From assembly GCA_027320785.1 (NCBI GenBank), contig DAHVKR010000034.1, forward strand, positions 1 through 8,663: a DNA stretch of 8,663 nt, written 5' to 3'. Made by a program: the position numbers and the translations under genes. The stretch's first letter is position 1, and each line of letters opens with the position of its first letter. Below are positions 6,178 through 8,663 of this stretch, piece after piece. Below the pieces are notes generated by a model. That model searched no databases. It was given only the letters and a program-made list of their open reading frames with translations, and was not told where the DNA came from. The DNA comes from Bdellovibrionales bacterium. Lineage in GTDB: Bacteria > Bdellovibrionota > Bdellovibrionia > Bdellovibrionales > Bdellovibrionaceae.

Positions 6178-6824
6178 CTAAAGAAGAGCAATAAAGCTAT
6201 TCTGTCTGCCAGCGTTTTTCTGATCGCGCCGATAAGAATGAAATCGAAAGTCTGTAACAGTATCAATCAAAAGACTTTCAACGCTCACAACAAATGAGGG
6301 TGTCTCAGAAAGCTGTGAAAGAAGAATTTTATCTAAATCGGCTCGGCCATCGTGAAACCAATCTTGCGGAGAAAGTGACGTGCTGGTTTTGAGAAGGTCC
6401 AAACAGTCCTTTTGAATATGGAATGACTTCTGAAGAATGTGAGGACCAATAAATACATTCCACTTAAAGTGTAAAGATTGAAGAGCCTCAGGAAGGATAC
6501 GATTTTGAACGCCCCTCCATCCGCGTGAGCAGATAGAACATGTTGATTATTCGTATCAACCGCTAAAACGGGTATACAGTCTGCGGTCTTGCAAAGAAGC
6601 GCAACATTTTTATCTGTTGTCCAGTGAGCGTCGGCTTGACGATCCTCTGGAGATTGAGAATTCGTTTCGAGCAAAACATTTCCATGAACTTGATGAAGGC
6701 CTTTAAAGTGAAGGTGTGGGTAAGCTACCTGTAGATTTTCTCGAGAAGAATTTTTTTTACCAAAAAAGACAAGAAACTTTGCTGTGCGAAACTCAAAGCC
6801 AATCTCGTTTTCGACAAAACTCAC
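6178..6824 (-). pseudogene. pgeF: Peptidoglycan editing factor PgeF (YfiH), interrupted by one-base deletion
   Basis: PgeF/YfiH-family (laccase-like DUF152 fold) purine/peptidoglycan-editing enzyme. The first part, from GTG 6824, has LHQVHGN (metal-ligand His) and KTADCIPVL (metal-ligand Cys). It then reaches SAHA, where the frame turns to DGGAFKIV and ends at 6333. Reading from 6522 in the next frame gives GWRGVQNRILPEAL, IGPHILQKSF, then DWFHDGRADLDKILL and FRFHSYRRDQKNAGRQNSFIAL to TAG at 6178. These are the expected C-terminal motifs, open for 114 codons. One base is therefore missing after 6523 inside AHAGWRG. Restored, the protein would be ~215 residues, close to the family's usual ~240. 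GTG 6824 overlaps the RluD stop as GTGA with GGGGG just upstream; a TTG at 6869 or 6836 is a poorer start. All three metal ligands lie before the break. Confidence 0.88.
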
Positions 6825-7774
6825 AGGAGCCCCCAATTCTCTAAATGCTGAAGGTCTTCTGCAGGCCAAGCCTTTTCAAACTGAAGCCATTTTTGAGTCG
6901 AGGGATGAGTAAATCCAAGTTGTTCAGCGTGCAACATAAAGCGTTTTAAATTTTTAATGTCGTCTTGAAGCGATGCGGGCCGAAGAGAATTCAATTTTTT
7001 TGAGAACCCGTAAAGAGTGTCGCCGACTAAGGGGTGACCCTTCTCACTCATGTGAACTCGTATCTGGTGAGTGCGGCCTGTTTCAAGCTTAAGCTCAATG
7101 TAACTTAAGTTGTGTGAAGACTTGAGCACTTTATAGTTGGTTGCAGACCATTTTCCATTGGGGACAGAAGCAAATTTTTTTCGATCTGAAGGATGTCGTC
7201 CCAGGTGAGATTCAATTCGCCCTGAGGGCATAGTAAATTCACCAAAAGCTGCGGCTTTGTAAATTCGATGAACAGTTCTAGATTGAAATTGCTGAATAAG
7301 TTTTTCATGTGCGAGATCATTTTTGGCAACGACCAAAAGTCCGCTGGTTTCCTTATCAATTCGATGCACGATTCCGGGCCGTTCCTCATGAAATCTCATT
7401 GATAAATCCCGTGTGTGAAAAAGAAGTGCATTCACAAGAGTGTTGGTTTCATGTCCTGCGGAGGGGTGAACAACCATCCCCGCAGGTTTATTCACGACAA
7501 TGACGTCTCGATCTTCAAAAAGAACATCGAGTGGAATGTTCACGGGCTCAAGAGTTCTTGTTTTTTCAAGAGGCAGCTTAATGACGATAGCGTCTTCTAA
7601 TTTGACAGAGTAAGAGGGCTTTAGGGATTTACCGTTTACGAGAACATACTCTGATGAAATTAAAAATTCAGCACGAGTACGAGTTCTAATTTTTTCGTGG
7701 AGACTAAGAAATTTATCTAATCGAAGCCCATGGTGCTCTTCCGCGACGATGAGCTGAATGAGGTCGAAGTCCAT
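6821..7774 (-). CDS. rluD: RluD-like 23S rRNA pseudouridine synthase
   Basis: RluA/RluD family enzyme converting uridines of large-subunit rRNA to pseudouridine. Residues ~15-70 form the S4 RNA-binding domain (LRLDKFLS, RAEFLISSEYVLVNGK). VVNKPAGMVVHPSAGH (93-108), HRIDKETSGLLVVAK (137-151, catalytic Asp140), ETGRTHQIRVHM (231-242) and HPLVGDTLYG (247-256) are the standard catalytic-domain motifs, and LHAEQLGFTHP closes the domain. Length 317 matches RluD (about 326). ATG 7774 overlaps the upstream stop as TAATG, and its own stop overlaps the PgeF start, the rluD-pgeF order known in enterics and many other bacteria. RluC or another RluA paralogue is possible; the PgeF neighbour favours RluD. 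Confidence 0.93.
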   Translation of the reverse strand: MDFDLIQLIVAEEHHGLRLDKFLSLHEKIRTRTRAEFLISSEYVLVNGKSLKPSYSVKLEDAIVIKLPLEKTRTLEPVNIPLDVLFEDRDVIVVNKPAGMVVHPSAGHETNTLVNALLFHTRDLSMRFHEERPGIVHRIDKETSGLLVVAKNDLAHEKLIQQFQSRTVHRIYKAAAFGEFTMPSGRIESHLGRHPSDRKKFASVPNGKWSATNYKVLKSSHNLSYIELKLETGRTHQIRVHMSEKGHPLVGDTLYGFSKKLNSLRPASLQDDIKNLKRFMLHAEQLGFTHPSTQKWLQFEKAWPAEDLQHLENWGLL

Positions 7775-8412
7775 TACGAATTCTTTTTAAAGAGAGACAT
7801 ATAGGAATCAGCAACGCGGCGATCGTTGAGGCCTAGTTCTTTTGCAATTTGAAGAATATAACCACGAACAAAAACAGCCGCCGGTAGGTTTTTATGATCC
7901 ATTTTTTCTATGGCGTGAATGTAAAAAGGATTTATTTTTGTTTTATCACTTACGCGCTCGACGGATTGGCCCTTATATTCGCGCACCTTCTTAAGAAAAG
8001 ATCCATCCCAATCGTTTTGCTCTTCGATTTCTCTTTCGAAAGACTCATCTTTTTGATACTGAGGTTTTTGGTAGTGCTGCTTTGGTTCGGGAAAATACTG
8101 CTTACTGGCCCCCAGAATGGAGCTATAAGAAAGATCCTCGACAGAATAAGTACTTGAAAGAAGTCTTTGGTCATAGATAGACCGAAGAGTTTTATTCCCA
8201 AGAATAGAGTAAGCTTCTTCGATCAAGCTTAGGAGCTCGCGAGCCTCTGTTTCAGTAAAGACTGTATAGATGGCAGGGTTTTCTCCTGAGTAGGTACGTT
8301 TGGCGCGGTCATAGGCAGTTGTAACTTCATGTTGAGCTGCGTTTGTTGGGAGCTCAAGAATTTCGTAATAGTTATGCTTTGGTAACTGGCTTGATGACTG
8401 AGTCATATACAT
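7774..8412 (-). CDS. Degenerate J-domain plus RodZ-type helix-turn-helix protein
   Basis: Cytoplasmic 212-residue protein with two recognisable parts. Residues ~14-82 (NYYEILELPTNAAQHEVTTAYDRAKRTY, then EEAYSILGNKTLRSIYD) follow the DnaJ J-domain pattern, but the HPD tripeptide that stimulates DnaK is absent; YSGEN lies where the loop should be. A polar, Gln/Tyr/Pro-rich linker (~100-125) leads to a RodZ-like helix-turn-helix (~138-198: FLKKVREYKGQSVERVSDKTKINPFYIHAIE and LPAAVFVRGYILQIAKELGL). No membrane helix follows, unlike true RodZ. ATG 8412 overlaps the stop of the MinD-like gene; ATG at 8406 is an alternative two codons later. Placement between a MinD-like ATPase and rluD suggests a regulatory or scaffold partner of the ATPase. 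Function is inferred, not known. Confidence 0.75.
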   Translation of the reverse strand: MYMTQSSSQLPKHNYYEILELPTNAAQHEVTTAYDRAKRTYSGENPAIYTVFTETEARELLSLIEEAYSILGNKTLRSIYDQRLLSSTYSVEDLSYSSILGASKQYFPEPKQHYQKPQYQKDESFEREIEEQNDWDGSFLKKVREYKGQSVERVSDKTKINPFYIHAIEKMDHKNLPAAVFVRGYILQIAKELGLNDRRVADSYMSLFKKNS

Positions 8413-8663
8413 TATACTACGGCTCTTAGATCCTCAGGATCAATCATATGTTTACAGAGAGATAGAAACTGACCTGATAGTGGAGTGAAGGGCTGTGCGA
8501 TCAAGACAGGTTCGCGGTTTCGAAGCGCCTGCCACACCGCATTGTCAAAGTCGATGGCTCCGCAAAACTCAAGAGACAAGTCATAGTATTTATAACAGAC
8601 AGATCTCATGGAGTGTCCAAGCTCAGCTTGTTGAGGGCTTCTTACGGAGTTAACGATCAGGCG
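8412..8663 (-). CDS. MinD/FlhG-like P-loop ATPase, C-terminal part (5' end outside window)
   Basis: Frame is open to the right edge, giving 83 C-terminal residues. The ATG at 8609 is internal. The segment RLIVNSVRSPQQAELG, then a hydrophobic strand leading to FCGAIDFDNAVWQALRNREPVLIAQPFTPLSGQF, matches the closing strands and helices of the SIMIBI-class MinD/ParA ATPases (L-x-x-N-x-V, then G-x-I-x-x-D, then V-x-x-A-x-R-x-x-x-P). The P-loop and Walker A lie outside the window, so activity cannot be judged. It is the first visible gene of the - strand operon and its TAA overlaps the next ATG (TAATG). Among MinD relatives, FlhG-type or a delta-proteobacterial paralogue beside the J/HTH protein is likeliest. 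Confidence 0.8.
   Translation of the reverse strand, partial: RLIVNSVRSPQQAELGHSMRSVCYKYYDLSLEFCGAIDFDNAVWQALRNREPVLIAQPFTPLSGQFLSLCKHMIDPEDLRAVV

Noticed and set aside
6333..6402. C-terminal tail of the first PgeF frame and a separate short gene starting at 6402
   Set aside because: The residues after SAHA do not match the family, while the second frame continues with family motifs already from 6522; both are pieces of one interrupted gene.
7309..7600. Two + strand frames opposite rluD
   Set aside because: They lie inside a clearly conserved pseudouridine synthase gene on the other strand and show no domain, signal or ribosome-binding site.

Overview
The window is chromosomal, moderately AT-rich DNA from a Gram-negative bacterium. 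Evidence for a double membrane is the MCE/Mla-type lipid transporter, a lipoprotein signal peptide and a probable outer-membrane protein. Gene content (MCE operon, lysine-repeat histone-like peptide, TadB/TadC-like pair, MinD-like ATPase beside a J-like/RodZ-HTH protein) fits a Bdellovibrio-like or other delta-proteobacterial-type lineage. That assignment is my inference from gene content, not a database match. It is nearly all coding; no stretch over 300 bases lacks a gene.

Left part, + strand (1-1762): the 3' end of an MlaE-type permease, a complete MlaD/MCE substrate-binding protein and a small secreted, probably beta-barrel protein form a tight operon. A strong bidirectional hairpin terminator closes it. 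On the opposite strand, ending at the same terminator, is a 33-residue lysine-rich peptide gene (1794-1895) with three 27-bp repeats and a very strong ribosome-binding site.

Middle (2055-5490, + strand): two short, overlapping type II secretion F-domain membrane proteins resembling TadB and TadC come first. They are followed by a cystathionine beta-synthase and a cystathionine gamma-lyase/synthase-like enzyme overlapping by ATGA. Together these two would move sulfur from homocysteine through cystathionine to cysteine. A tRNA-Phe(GAA) with encoded CCA (5542-5617) and a 180-residue lipoprotein of unknown function follow directly.

Right part, - strand (8663-6178): a translationally coupled operon reads MinD/FlhG-like ATPase (its 5' part lies outside the window), then a J-like plus RodZ-type HTH protein, then RluD-like pseudouridine synthase, then PgeF (YfiH). 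The junctions are TAATG, TAATG and GTGA overlaps. PgeF carries an apparent one-base deletion inside its conserved AHAGWRG motif, with perfect family similarity resuming in the next frame. It is either a very recent pseudogene or a sequence error.

I see no CRISPR array, insertion sequence, phage gene or toxin-antitoxin pair. The most unusual items are the tiny histone-like peptide gene, the PgeF frameshift, the orphan short TadB/TadC pair, and the lipoprotein gene that begins 11 bases after a tRNA with no ribosome-binding site.
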